Below are positions 26,346 through 40,000 of a DNA stretch of 64,000 nucleotides, in pieces. The notes under the pieces were generated by a model. It searched no databases. It had not been told where the DNA came from and saw only the letters and a program-made list of their open reading frames with translations. The translations under genes were made by a program, and so were the position numbers. Position 1 is the first letter of the stretch. Each line of letters begins with the position of its first letter. Origin of the DNA: Calliopsis andreniformis (lineage: Eukaryota > Arthropoda > Insecta > Hymenoptera > Andrenidae); NCBI RefSeq assembly GCF_051401765.1, contig NW_027480493.1:2108001-2172000 (forward strand), read 5' to 3'.

Positions 26346-28999
26346 TGGGGATTGAGGATTGAGCATTGAGAATTGAGAATCGAAGATTGAGTATTGAGGA
26401 TTGAAGATAGAGGTTTGAGGATTGAGGATTGAGGATGGAGGATGAGGGCTGAGGGTTGAGGATTGAGGTTTGAGTATTGAATACTGAGAATTCAGGATAT
26501 TCTATTGAGTATTGAGAATTGAGGATTGATGGTTGCGTATTGAGGATTGAGGATTGAGTATTGAGTATTGAGAGTTGAAGATTGAGGATTGGGGATTGAG
26601 GATTGAGGATTGAGAATTGAGAATCGAAGATTGAGTGTTGAGGATTGAAGATTGAGGCTTGAGGATTGAGGATTGACGATGGAGGATGAGGGCTGAGGGT
26701 CGAGGATTGAGGTTTGAGTATTGAATACTGAGAATTCAGGATATTCTATTGAGTATTGAGAATTGAGGATTGATGGTTGCGTATTGAGGATTGAGGATTG
26801 AGTATTGAGTATTGAGGATTGAAGATTGAGGTTTGAGGATTGAGGATTGAGAATTGAGGATGAGGACTGAGGGTTGAGGATTGAGGTTTGAAGAACGAGG
26901 ATTGAGGATTGAGAATTGAGGACTGAGGATTGAGGATTGAGGATTGAGGATTGAGGATTGAGGATTGAGCATGATGACTGAGTGTTGAGGATTGAGGTTT
27001 GAGGGCTAAGGATTGAGGATTGAGAATTGAGTATTGAGGATTGAAGATTGACGATTGAGTATTGAGTATTGAGGATTGAGGACTGTGTATTGAGGTTTGA
27101 AGATTGAGGATTAAGGATTGAGGATTGGGGATTGAGGATCTAGGATTGGAGATTGAAGATTGAGTATTGAGGATTGAAGATTGAGGATTGAGGATTCAGG
27201 ATTGAGGATGGAGGATGAGGGCTGAGGGTTGAGGATTGAGGTTTGAGTATTGAATACTGAGAAAATCAGGATATTCGATTGAGTATTGAGAATTGAGGAT
27301 TGATGGTTGAGTATTGAGGATTGAGGATTGAGTATTGAAGATTGAAGATTGAGGTTTGAGGATTGAGGATTGAGAATTGAGGATGAGGTCTGAGGGTTGA
27401 GGATTGAGGCTTGAGGAACGAGGATTGAGGATTGAGAATTGAGGACTGAGGATTGACGATTGAGTATTGACGATTGAGTATTGAGTATTGAGGATTGATG
27501 ACTGAGGATTGAGGATTGAGGATTGAGGATTGAGGATTGAGGATTGAGTATTGAGGATTGAAGGTTGAGGATTGAGGGCTGAGGATTGAGGATGGAGGAT
27601 GAGGGCTGAGGGTTGAGGATTGAGGTTTGAGTATTGAATACTGAGAATTCAGGATATTCTATTGAGTATTGAGAATTGAGGATTGATGGTTGAGTATTGA
27701 GAATTGAGGATTGAGTATTGAGGATTGAAGATTGAGGTTTGAGGATTGATTATTGAGTATTGAGGATTGAAGATTGAGGATTGAGGATTGAGAATTGAGA
27801 ATTGAGGATGAGGAATGAGGGTTGAGGATTGAGGTTTGAAGAATGAGGATTGAGGGTTGAGGATTGAGGATTGAGTTATGAAGATTGAGTATTCATGACT
27901 TATCATTGAGGATTGAGGATTGAGGATTGAGGACTGATGATTGAAGATTGAGTATTGATGATTGTGGACTGAGGATTGAGGTTTGAGGATTGAGGATTGA
28001 GGATTGAAGATTGAGGATTGGGGACTGAGGATTGAGGATTGAGAATTGAGAATCGAAGATTGAGTATTGAGGATTGAAGATTGAGGTTTGAGGATTGAGG
28101 ATTGAGGCTGGAGGATGAGGGCTGAGGGTTGAGGATTGAGGTTTGAGTATTGAATACTGAGAATTCAGGATATTCTATTGAGTATTGAGGATTGATGGTT
28201 GCGTATTGAGCTCTGAGGATTGAGTATTGAGTATTGAGGTTTGAGGTTCGATGATTGAGGATTGAGGACTGAGGATTGAGGATTGAGGATTGAGGATTGA
28301 TCATTGAGGATTGAAGATTGAGGAGTGGGGATTGAGGATTGAAGATTGAGGATTAAGGATTTAGGATTGGGGATTGAGTATCTAGGATTGGAGATTGATT
28401 ATTCAGGATTGAAGATTGAGGATTGAGGATTGAGGATTGAGAATTGAGAATTGAGGATGAGGACTGAGGGTAGAGGATTGAGGTTTGGAGAATGAGGATT
28501 GAGGATTGAGGATTGAGGATTGAGGATTGAGGATTGAGGATTGAGTTATGAAGATTGAGTATTCATGACTCATGATTGAGGATTGAGGATTGAGGATTGA
28601 GGATTGAGGATTGAGGATTGAAGATTGAGTATTGATGATTGAGGATTGAGGATTGAGGGTTGAGGATTGACGATTGAGGATTGAAGATTGAGGATTGGGG
28701 ATTGAGGATTGAGGATTGAGAATTGAGAATCGAAGATTGAGTATTGAGGATTGAAGATTGAGGTTTGAGGATTGAGGATTGAGCATGGAGGATGAGGGCT
28801 GAGTGTTGAGGATTGAGGTTTGAGTATTGAATACTGAGAATTCAGGATATTCTATTGAGTATTGAGAGTTGAGGATTGATGGTTGAGTATTGAGGATTGA
28901 GGGTTGAGGATTGAGGATTGAGGATTGAGGATTGAGGATTGACGATTGAGTATTGAAGATTGAGTATTGAGGATTGAAGATTGAGGATTGAGGATGGAC
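26346..28999 (+). repeat. HOR block shared with 54.8-57.2 kb and 5.8-7.7 kb
   Basis: Dyad boxes lie at 26488, 26732, 27261 (AAAATC variant), 27645, 28161 and 28848. Boxes 26488 and 26732 match 54861 and 55105 at offset 28,373; boxes 27261, 27645 and 28161 match 55921, 56305 and 56821 at offset 28,660. The step of 287 is one indel of about one small HOR unit. The right part also matches 5.8-7.7 kb (27645 against 6528, 28161 against 7044, both 21,117). Confidence 0.85.
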
Positions 29000-31900
29000 G
29001 ATTGAGTATTGAGGATTGAGGAACGAGTATTGAGGATTGAGGATGATGGCTGAGGGTTGAGGATTGATGTTTGAGGAACGAGGATTGAGGATTGAGGATT
29101 GAGGACTGCGGATTGACGATTGAGTATTGAAGATTGAGGATTGATGACTGAGGATTGAGGATTGAGGATTGAGGATTGAGGATTGAAGATTGAAGATTGA
29201 AGATTGAGTATTGAGGATTGAAGATTGAGGATTGAGGATTGACGATTGAGTATTGAATATTGAAGATTGATGACTGAGGATTGAGGATTGAGGATTGAGG
29301 ATTGAGGATTGAGGATTGAGGATGACGGCTGAGTGTTGAGGATTGAGGTTTGAGGACTGAGGACTGAGGATTGAGGATTGAGAATTGAGGATTGAGGATT
29401 GAGGGTTGAAGATTGAGGATTGGGTATTGAGGATTGAAGAATGAGGATTGAGGGTTGAAGGTTGAGGACTGTGGATTGCAGATTGGGTATTGAGGATTGA
29501 GGATTGAAGATTGAGGATTAAGGATTGAGGATTGAGGATTGAAGATTGAGGATTAAGGATTGAAGATTGAGGTTTGAGGATTGAGGATTGAGCATGGAGG
29601 ATGAGGGCTGAGGGTTGAGGACTGAGGCTTGAGTATTGAATACTGAGAATTCAGGATATTCTATTGAGTATTGAGAGTTGAGGATTGATGGTTGAGTATT
29701 GAGGACTGAGGGTTGAGTATTGAGGATTGAAGAGTGAGGCTTGAGGATTGAGGATTGAGAATTGAGGATGAGGACTGAGCGTTGAGGATTGAGGATTGAG
29801 GAACGAGGATTGAGGATTGAGAATTGAGGACTGGGGATTGACGATTGAGTGTCTAGGATTGAGGAACGAGGATTGAGGATTGAGAATTGAGGACTGGGGA
29901 TTGACGATTGAGTGTCTAGGATTGAGGAACGAGGATTGAGGATTGAGAATTGAGGACTGAGGATTGACGATTGAGTATTGAGGATTGAGGATTGATGACT
30001 GAGGATTGAGGATTGAGTATTGAGGATTGGGTATTGAGGATTGAAGATTGAGTATTGAGGATTGAACGTTGAGGATTAAGGATTGAGGATTGGGGATTGA
30101 GGATCTAGGATTGGAGATTGACTATTGAGGATTGAGTATTGAGTATTGAGGATTAAGGAACGAGGATTGAGGATTGAGGATGATGGCTGAGGGTTGAGGA
30201 TTGATGTTTGAGGAACGAGGATTGAGGATTGAGGATTGAGGACTGCGGATTGACGATTGAGTATTGAAGATTGAGGATTGATGACTGAGGATTGAGGATT
30301 GAGGATTGAGGATTGAGGATTGAAGATTGAAGATTGAAGATTGAGTATTGAGGATTGAAGATTGAGGGTTGAGGATTGAGGATTGAAGATTGAGGATTGA
30401 AGATTGAGAATTGATGATTGAGGATTGAGGATTGAGGATTGAGGATGGAGGATGAAGGCTGAGGGTTGAGGATTGAGGATGGAGGTTGAGGGCTGAGGGT
30501 TGAGGATTGAGGTTTGAGTATTGAATACTGAGAATTCAGGATATTCTATTGAGTATTGTGAATTGAGGATTGATGGTCGAGTATTGAGGATTGAGGATTG
30601 AGTATTGAGGATTGAAGATTGAGGTTTGAGGATTGAGGATTGAGAATTGAGGATGAGGACTGAGGGTTGAGGACTGAGGTTTGAGGAACGAGGATTGAGG
30701 ATTGAGAATTGAGGACTGAGGATTGACGATTGAGTATTGAGGATTGAGGATTGATGACTGAGGATAGAGGATTGAGGATTGAGGATTGGGTATTGAGGAT
30801 TGAAGAATGAGGATTGACGATTCAGGATTGAGGACTGAGGATTGAAGATTGAGGGTTGAGGATTGAGGATTGAGCATGGAGGATGAGGGCTGAGGGTTGA
30901 GGTTTGAGGTTTGAGTATTGAATACTGAGAATTCAGGATATTCTATTGAGGATTGAGAGTTGAGGATTGATGGTTGAGGTTTGAGGATTGAGGATTGAGA
31001 ATTGAGGATTGAGGATTGAGGATTGAAGATTGATGATTGAGTATTGAGGATTGAAGATTGAGGATTGAGGATTCAGGATTGAGGATGGAGGATGAGGGCT
31101 GAGGGTTGAGGATTGAGGATTGAGGATTGAGAATTGAGAATCGAAGATTGAGAATTGAGGATTGAAGATTGAGGTTTGAGGATTGAGGATTGAGCATGGA
31201 GGATGAGGGCTGAGGGTTGAGGTTTGAGGTTTGAGTATTGAATACTGAGAATTCAGGATATTCTATTGAGGATTGAGAGTTGAGGATTGATGGTTGAGGT
31301 TTGAGGATTGAGGATTGAGAATTGAGGATGAGGACTGAGGGTTGAGGACTGAGGTTTGAGGAACGAGGATTGAGGATTGAGAATTGAGGACTGAGGATTG
31401 ACGATTGAGTATTGAGGATTGAGGATTGATGACTGAGGATAGAGGATTGAGGATTGAGGATTGGGTATTGAGGATTGAAGAGTGAGGATTGACGATTCAG
31501 GATTGAGGATTGAGGATTGAAGATTGAGGCTTGAGGATTGAGGATTGAGGATTGAAGGTTGAGGATTGGGGATTGAGGATTGAGGATTGAGGATTGAGTA
31601 TTGAGGATTGAGAATTGAGGATTGAGGATTGAAAATTGAGGATTAAGGATTGAGGATTGGGGATTGAGGATCTAGGATTGGAGATTGACCATTGAGGATT
31701 GAGGATTGAGGTTTGAGGATTGAGGAACGAGGATTGAGGATTGAGGATGATGGCTGAGGGATGAGGATTGATGTTTGAGGAACGAGGATTGAGGATTGAG
31801 GATTGAGGACTGCGGATTGACGATTGAGTACTGAAGATTGAGGATTGATGACTGAGGATTGAGGATTGAGTATTGAGGATTGAGGATTGAGGATTGAAGA

Positions 31901-34900
31901 TTGATGATTGAGTATTGAGGATTGAAGATTGAGGATTGAGGATTTAGGATTGAGGATGGAGGATGAGGGCTGAGGGTTGAGGATTGAGGATTGAGGATTG
32001 AGAATTGAGAATCGAAGATTGAGAATTGAGGATTGAAGATTGAGGTTTGAGGATTGAGGATTGAGCATGGAGGATGAGGGCTGAGGGTTGAGGTTTGAGG
32101 TTTGAGTATTGAATACTGAGAATTCAGGATATTCTATTGAGGATTGAGAGTTGAGGATTGATGGTTGAGGTTTGAGGATTGAGGATTGAGAATTGAGGAT
32201 GAGGACTGAGGGTTGAGGACTGAGGTTTGAGGAACGAGGATTGAGGATTGAGAATTGAGGACTGGGGATTGACGATTGAGTGTCTAGGATTGAGGAACGA
32301 GGATTGAGGATTGAGAATTGAGGACTGGGGATTGACGATTGAGTGTCTAGGATTGAGGAACGAGGATTGAGGATTGAGAATTGAGGACTGAGGATTGACG
32401 ATTGAGTATTGAGGATTGAGGATTGATGACTGAGGATTGAGGATTGAGTATTGAGGATTGGGTATTGAGGATTGAAGATTGAGTATTGAGGATTGAAGGT
32501 TGAGGATTAAGGATTGAGGATTGGGGATTGAGGATCTAGGATTGGAGATTGACTATTGAGGATTGAGTATTGAGTATTGAGGATTAAGGAACGAGGATTG
32601 AGGATTGAGGATGATGGCTGAGGGTTGAGGATTGATGTTTGAGGAACGAGGATTGAGGATTGAGGATTGAGGACTGCGGATTGACGATTGAGTATTGAAG
32701 ATTGAGGATTGATGACTGAGGATTGAGGATTGAGGATTGAGGATTGAGGATTGAAGATTGAAGATTGAAGATTGAGTATTGAGGATTGAAGATTGAGGGT
32801 TGAGGATTGAGGATTGAAGATTGAGGATTGAAGATTGAGAATTGATGATTGAGGATTGAGGATTGAGGATTGAGGATGGAGGATGAAGGCTGAGGGTTGA
32901 GGATTGAGGATGGAGGTTGAGGGCTGAGGGTTGAGGATTGAGGTTTGAGTATTGAATACTGAGAATTCAGGATATTCTATTGAGTATTGTGAATTGAGGA
33001 TTGATGGTCGAGTATTGAGGATTGAGGATTGAGTATTGAGGATTGAAGATTGAGGTTTGAGGATTGAGGATTGAGAATTGAGGATGAGGACTGAGGGTTG
33101 AGGACTGAGGTTTGAGGAACGAGGATTGAGGATTGAGAATTGAGGACTGAGGATTGACGATTGAGTATTGAGGATTGAGGATTGATGACTGGGGATAGAG
33201 GATTGAGGATTGAGGATTGGGTATTGAGGATTGAAGAATGAGGATTGACGATTCAGGATTGAGGACTGAGGATTGAAGATTGAGGGTTGAGGATTGAGGA
33301 TTGAGGATTGAAGATTGAGGATTGGGGATTGAGGATTGAGGATTGAGGATTGAGTATTGAGGATTGAGAATTGAGGATTGAGGATTGAAAATTGAGGATT
33401 AAGGATTGAGGATTGGGGATTGAGGATCTAGGATTGGAGATTGACCATTGAGGATTGAGGATTGAGGTTTGAGGATTGAGGAACGAGGATTGAGGATTGA
33501 GGATGATGGCTGAGGGATGAGGATTGATGTTTGAGGAACGAGGATTGAGGATTGAGGATTGAGGACTGCGGATTGACGATTGAGTACTGAAGATTGAGGA
33601 TTGATGACTGAGGATTGAGGATTGAGTATTGAGGATTGAGGATTGAGGATTGAAGATTGATGATTGAGTATTGAGGATTGAAGATTGAGGATTGAGGATT
33701 CAGGATTGAGGATGGAGGATGAGGGCTGAGGGTTGAGGATTGAGGATTGAGGATTGAGAATTGAGAATCGAAGATTGAGAATTGAGGATTGAAGATTGAG
33801 GTTTGAGGATTGAGGATTGAGCATGGAGGATGAGGGCTGAGGGTTGAGGTTTGAGGTTTGAGTATTGAATACTGAGAATTCAGGATATTCTATTGAGGAT
33901 TGAGAGTTGAGGATTGATGGTTGAGGTTTGAGGATTGAGGATTGAGAATTGAGGATGAGGACTGAGGGTTGAGGACTGAGGTTTGAGGAACGAGGATTGA
34001 GGATTGAGAATTGAGGACTGAGGATTGACGATTGAGTATTGAGGATTGAGGATTGATGACTGAGGATAGAGGATTGAGGATTGAGGATTGGGTATTGAGG
34101 ATTGAAGAGTGAGGATTGACGATTCAGGATTGAGGATTGAGGATTGAAGATTGAGGCTTGAGGATTGAGGATTGAGGATTGAAGATTGAGGATTGGGGAT
34201 TGAGGATTGAGGATTGAGGATTGAGTATTGAGGATTGAGAATTGAGGATTGAGGATTGAAAATTGAGGATTAAGGATTGAGGATTGGGGATTGAGGATCT
34301 AGGATTGGAGATTGACCATTGAGGATTGAGGATTGAGGTTTGAGGATTGAGGAACGAGGATTGAGGATTGAGGATGATGGCTGAGGGATGAGGATTGATG
34401 TTTGAGGAACGAGGATTGAGGATTGAGGATTGAGGACTGCGGATTGACGATTGAGTACTGAAGATTGAGGATTGATGACTGAGGATTGAGGATTGAGTAT
34501 TGAGGATTGAGGATTGAGGATTGAAGATTGATGATTGAGTATTGAGGATTGAAGATTGAGGATTGAGGATTTAGGATTGAGGATGGAGGATGAGGGCTGA
34601 GGGTTGAGGATTGAGGATTGAGGATTGAGAATTGAGAATCGAAGATTGAGAATTGAGGATTGAAGATTGAGGTTTGAGGATTGAGGATTGAGCATGGAGG
34701 ATGAGGGCTGAGGGTTGAGGTTTGAGGTTTGAGTATTGAATACTGAGAATTCAGGATATTCTATTGAGGATTGAGAGTTGAGGATTGATGGTTGAGGTTT
34801 GAGGATTGAGGATTGAGAATTGAGGATGAGGACTGAGGGTTGAGGACTGAGGTTTGAGGAACGAGGATTGAGGATTGAGAATTGAGGACTGAGGATTGAC

Positions 34901-35430
34901 GATTGAGTATTGAGGATTGAGGATTGATGACTGAGGATAGAGGATTGAGGATTGAGGATTGGGTACTGAGGATTGAAGAATGAGGATTGACGATTCAGGA
35001 TTGAGGATTGAGGATTGAAGATTGAGGCTTGAGGATTGAGGATTGAGGATTGAAGATTGAGGATTGGGGATTGAGGATTGAGGATTGAGGATTGAGTATT
35101 GAGGATTGAGAATTGAGGATTGAGGATTGAAAATTGAGGATTAAGGATTGAGGATTGGGGATTGAGGATCTAGGATTGGAGATTGACCATTGAGGATTGA
35201 GGATTGAGGTTTGAGGATTGAGGAACGAGGATTGAGGATTGAGGATGATGGCTGAGGGATGAGGAGTGATGTTTGAGGAACGAGGATTGAGGATTGAGGA
35301 TTGAGGACTGCGGATTGACGATTGAGTACTGAAGATTGAGGATTGATGACTGAGGATTGAGGATTGAGTATTGAGGATTCAGGATTGAGGATTGAAGATT
35401 GATGATTGAGTATTGAGGATTGAAGATTGA
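29000..35430 (+). repeat. Nested HOR block with 871, 1,756 and 2,431-bp periods
   Basis: Dyad boxes lie at 29647, 30532, 30929, 31249, 32120, 32963, 33876 and 34747. Spacings 31249-32120 and 33876-34747 are both 871; 32120-33876 is 1,756; 30532-32963 is 2,431. The GAGTGTCTAGG motif at 29,85x recurs at 32,28x with the same 2,431 offset and is itself doubled at 60-bp spacing in both places. In the triplicated segment, copies ending at 32,068 and 34,695 read GATTTAGG where the middle copy reads GATTCAGG (about 33,700), a useful marker for the order of duplication. Confidence 0.87.
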
Positions 35431-37075
35431 GGATTGACGATTGAGTATTGAGGATTGAGGATTGATGACTGAGGATTGAGGATTGAGTATTGAGGATTGG
35501 GTATTGAGGATTGAAGGTTGAGTATTGAGGATTGAAGGTTGATGATTGAGGATTGAGGATTGTGGATTGTGGATTGAGGGTTGAGGATTGAAGATTGAGT
35601 ATTGAGGATTGAAGATTGAGTATTCAGGATTGAACATTGAGGATTGAGGATTGAGACTTGAGGATTGAGGATTGAGGATTGAAGATTGAGGATTGGGGAT
35701 TGAGGATTGAGGATTGAGGATTGAGTATTGAGGATTGAGAATTGAGGATTGAGGATTGAGTATTGACGATTAAGGATTGAGGATTGGGGATTGAGGATCT
35801 AGGATTGGAGATTGACTATTGAGGATTGAGGATTGAGTATTGAGGATTAAGGAACGAGGATTGAGGATTGAGGATGATGGCAGAGGGTTGAGGATTGATG
35901 TTTGAGGAACGAGGATTGAGGATTGAGGATTGAGGACTGCGGATTGACGATTGAGCATTGAAGATTGAGGATTGATGACTGAGGATTGAGGATTGCGGAT
36001 TGAGGATTGAGGATTGAAGATTGAAGATTGAAGATTGAGTATTGAGGATTGAAGATTGAGGATTGAGGATTGAGGATTGAGGATTGAGGATTGAAGATTG
36101 AGAATTGATGATTGAGGATTGAGGATTGAGGATTGAGGATTGAGGATTGAGGATGGAGGATGAAGGCTGACGGTTGAGGATTGAGGATGGAGGATGAAGG
36201 CTGAGGGTTGAGGATTGTGGTTTGAGTATTGAATACTGAGAATTCAGGATATTCGATTGAGTATTGAGAATTGAGGATTGATGGTTGAGTATTGAGGATT
36301 GAGGATTGAGTATTGAAGATTGAAGATTGAGGTTTGAGGATTGAGGATTGAGAATTGAGAATGAGGACTGAGGGTTGAGGACTGAGGATTGACGATTGAG
36401 TATTGAGGATTGAGGATTGATGACTGAGGATTGAGGATTGAGTATTGAGGATTGGGTATTGAGGATTGAAGGTTGAGTATTGAGGATTGAAGGTTGATGA
36501 TTGAGGATTGAGGATTGTGGATTGTGGATTGAGGGTTGAGGATTGAAGATTGAGTATTGAGGATTGAAGATTGAGTATTCAGGATTGAAGATTGAGGATT
36601 GAGGATTGAGACTTGAGGATTGAGGATTGAGGATTGAAGATTGAGGATTGGGGATTGAGGATTGAGGATTGAGGATTGAGTATTGAGGATTGAGAATTGA
36701 GGATTGAGGATTGAAGATTGAGGATTAAGGATTGAGGATTGGGGATTGAGGATCTATGATTGGAGATTGACTATTGAGGATTGAGGATTGAGTATTGAGG
36801 ATTAAGGAACGAGGATTGAGGATTGAGGATGATGGCAGAGGGTTGAGGATTGAGGATGATGGCAGAGGGTTGAGGATTGATGTTTGAGGAACGAGGATTG
36901 AGGATTGAGGATTGAGGACTGCGGATTGACGATTGAGTATTGAAGATTGAGGATTGATGACTGAGGATTGAGGATTGCGGATTGAGGATTGAGGATTGAA
37001 GATTGAAGATTGAAGATTGAGTATTGAGGATTGAAGATTGAGGATTGAGGATTGAGGATTGAGGATTGAGGATTG
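35431..37075 (+). repeat. 1.65-kb segment duplicated at 48,049-49,694
   Basis: This tract matches the one starting at 48,049 at a constant offset of 12,619 (dyad box 36240 against 48859). A doubled GATGATGGCAGAGG motif near 36,830 and 36,858 is also doubled near 49,447 and 49,475, where the second copy reads GCCGAGG. At the right edge this copy jumps straight into GAGGACGAGGAC. The copy at 49.7 kb has about 305 more bases, including a dyad box at 49848. Confidence 0.87.
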
Positions 37076-40000
37076 AGGACGAGGACTGACGGTTGAGGAT
37101 TGAGGTTTGAGGTTTGATGATTGAGGATTGAGGACTGAGGATTGAGGATTGTCGATTGAGGATTGAGCATTGAGGATTGAAGATTGAGGACTGGGGATTG
37201 AGGTTTGAAGATTGAGGATTAAGGATTGAGGATTGGGGATTGAGGATCTAGGATTGGAGATTGATTATTCAGGATTGAAGATTGAGGATTGAGGATTGAG
37301 TATTGAGAATTGAGAATTGAGGATGAGGACTGAGGGTTGAGGATTGAGGTTTGAAGAATGAGGATTGAGGATTGAGGATTGAGGATTGAGTATTGAGGAT
37401 TGAGGATTGAGGATTGAGGTATGAAGGTTGAGTATTCATGACTGATGATTGAGGATTGAGGATTGAGGATTGAGGATTGAGGATTGAAGATTGAGAATTG
37501 ATGATTGAGGATTGAGGATTGAGGATTGAGGATGGAGGATGAAGGCTGAGTGTTGAGGATTGAGGATGGAGGATGAGGGCTGAGGGTTGAGGATTGAGGT
37601 TTGAGTATTGAATACTGAGAATTCAGGATATTCTATTGAGTATTGTGAATTGAGGATTGATGGTCGAGTATTGAGGACTGAGGATTGAGTATTGAGGATT
37701 GAAGATTGAGGTTTGAGGATTGAGGATTGAGAATTGAGGATGAGGACTGAGGCTTGAGGATTGAGGTTTGAGGAACGAGGATTGAGGATTGAGAATTGAG
37801 GACTGAGGATTGACGATTGAGTATTGAGGATTGAGGATTGATGACTGAGGATAGAGGATTGAGGATTGAGGATTGGGTTTTGAGGATTGAAGAATGAGGA
37901 TTGACGATTCAGGATTGAGGATTGAGGATTGAAGATTGAGGCTTGAGGATTGAGGATTGAGGATTGAAGATTGAGGATTGGGGATTGAGGATTGAGGATT
38001 GAGGATTGAGTATTGAGGATTGAGAATTGAGGATTGAGTATTGAAAATTGAGGATTAAGGATTGAGGATTGGGGATTGAGGATCTAGGATTGGAGATTGA
38101 CCATTGAGGATTGAGGATTGAGGTTTGAGGATTGAGGAACGTGGATTGAGGATTGAGGATGATGGCTGAGGGATGAGGATTGATGTTTGAGGAACGAGGA
38201 TTGAGGATTGAGGATTGTGGACTGCGGATTGACGATTGAGTACTGAAGATTGAGGATTGATGACTGAGGATTGAGGATTGAGGATTGAGGATTGAGGATT
38301 GAGGATTGAAGATTGAAGATTGAGTATTGAGGATTGAAGATTGAGGATTGAGGATTCAGGATTGAGGATGGAGGATGAGGGCTGAGGGTTGAGGATTGAG
38401 GTTTGAGTATTGAATACTGAGAATTCAGGATATTCGATTGAGTATTGAGAATTGAGGATTGATGGTTGAGTATTGAGGATTGAGGATTGAGTATTGAAGA
38501 TTGAAGATTGAGGTTTGAGGATTGAGGATTGAGAATTGAGGATGAGATCTGAGGGTTGAGGATTGAGGTTTGAGGAACGAGGATTGAGGATTGAGAATTG
38601 AGGACTGAGGATTGACGATTGAGTATTGACGATTGAGTATTGAGTATTGAGGATTGATGACTGAGGATTGAGGATTGAGGATTGAGGATTGAGGATTGAG
38701 GATTGAGTATTGAGGATTGAAGATTGAGGATTGAGGACTGAGGATTGAGGATGGAGGATGAGGGCTGAGGGTTGAGGATTGAGGTTCGAGTATTGAATAC
38801 TGAGAATTCAAGGTATTCTATTGAGTATTGAGAATTGAGGATTGATGGTTGAGTATTGAGAATTGAGGATTGAGTATTGAGGATTGAGGATTGAGGATTG
38901 AGCATTGAGGATTGAAGATTGAGGAATGGGGATTGAGGATTGAAGAATGAGGATTGAGGGTTGAAGGTTGAGGACTGAGGATTGCAGATTGGGTATTGAG
39001 GATTGAGGCTTGAAGATTGAGGATTAAGGATTGAGGATTGAGGATTGAAGATTGAGGATTAAGGATTGAGGATTGGGGATTGAGGATTGATGATTGAAGG
39101 TTGAGTATTGAGGATTGAAGATTGACGATTGAGGTTTGAGTATTGAATACTGAGAATTCAGGATATTCTATTGAGTATTGAGAACTGAGGATTGATGGTT
39201 GCGTATTGAGGATTGAGGATTGAGTATTGAGTATTGAGGGTTGAAGGTTGAGGATTGGGGATTGAGGATTGAGGGTTGAGAATTGAGAATCGAAGATTGA
39301 GTATTGAGGATTGAGAATTGAGGATTGAGGATTGAAGATTGAGGATTAAGGATTGAGGATTGGTGATTGAGGATCTAGGATTGGAGATTGACTATTGAGG
39401 ATTGAGGATTGTGTATTGAGGATTGAGGAACGAGGATTGAGGATGGAGGATGAGGGCTGAGGGTTGAGGATTGAGGTTTGAGTATTGAATTCTGAGAATT
39501 CAGGATATTCTATTGAGTATTGAGAATTGAGGATTTCTGGTTGCGTATTGAGGACTGAGGATTGAGTATTGAGTATTGAGGTTTGAGGTTCGATGATTGA
39601 GGATTGAGGACTGAGGATTGAGGATTGAGGATTGAGGATTGAGCATTGAGTATTGAAGATTGAGGAATGGGGATTGAGGATTGAAGATTGAGGATTAAGG
39701 ATTGAGGATTGGGGATTGAGTGTCTAGGATTGGAGATTGATTATTCAGGATTGAAGATTGAGGATTGAGGATTGAGGATTGAGAATTGAGAATTGAGGAT
39801 GAGGACTGAGGGTTGAGGATTGAGGTTTGAAGAATGAGGATTGAGGATTGAGTATTGAGTATTGAGGATTGAGGATTGAGTATTGAGGATTGAGTTATGA
39901 AGATTGAGTATCCATGACTGATGATTGAGGATTGAGGATTGAGGATTGAGGATTGAAGAATGAGAATTGATGATTGAGGATTGAGGACTGAGGATTGAGG

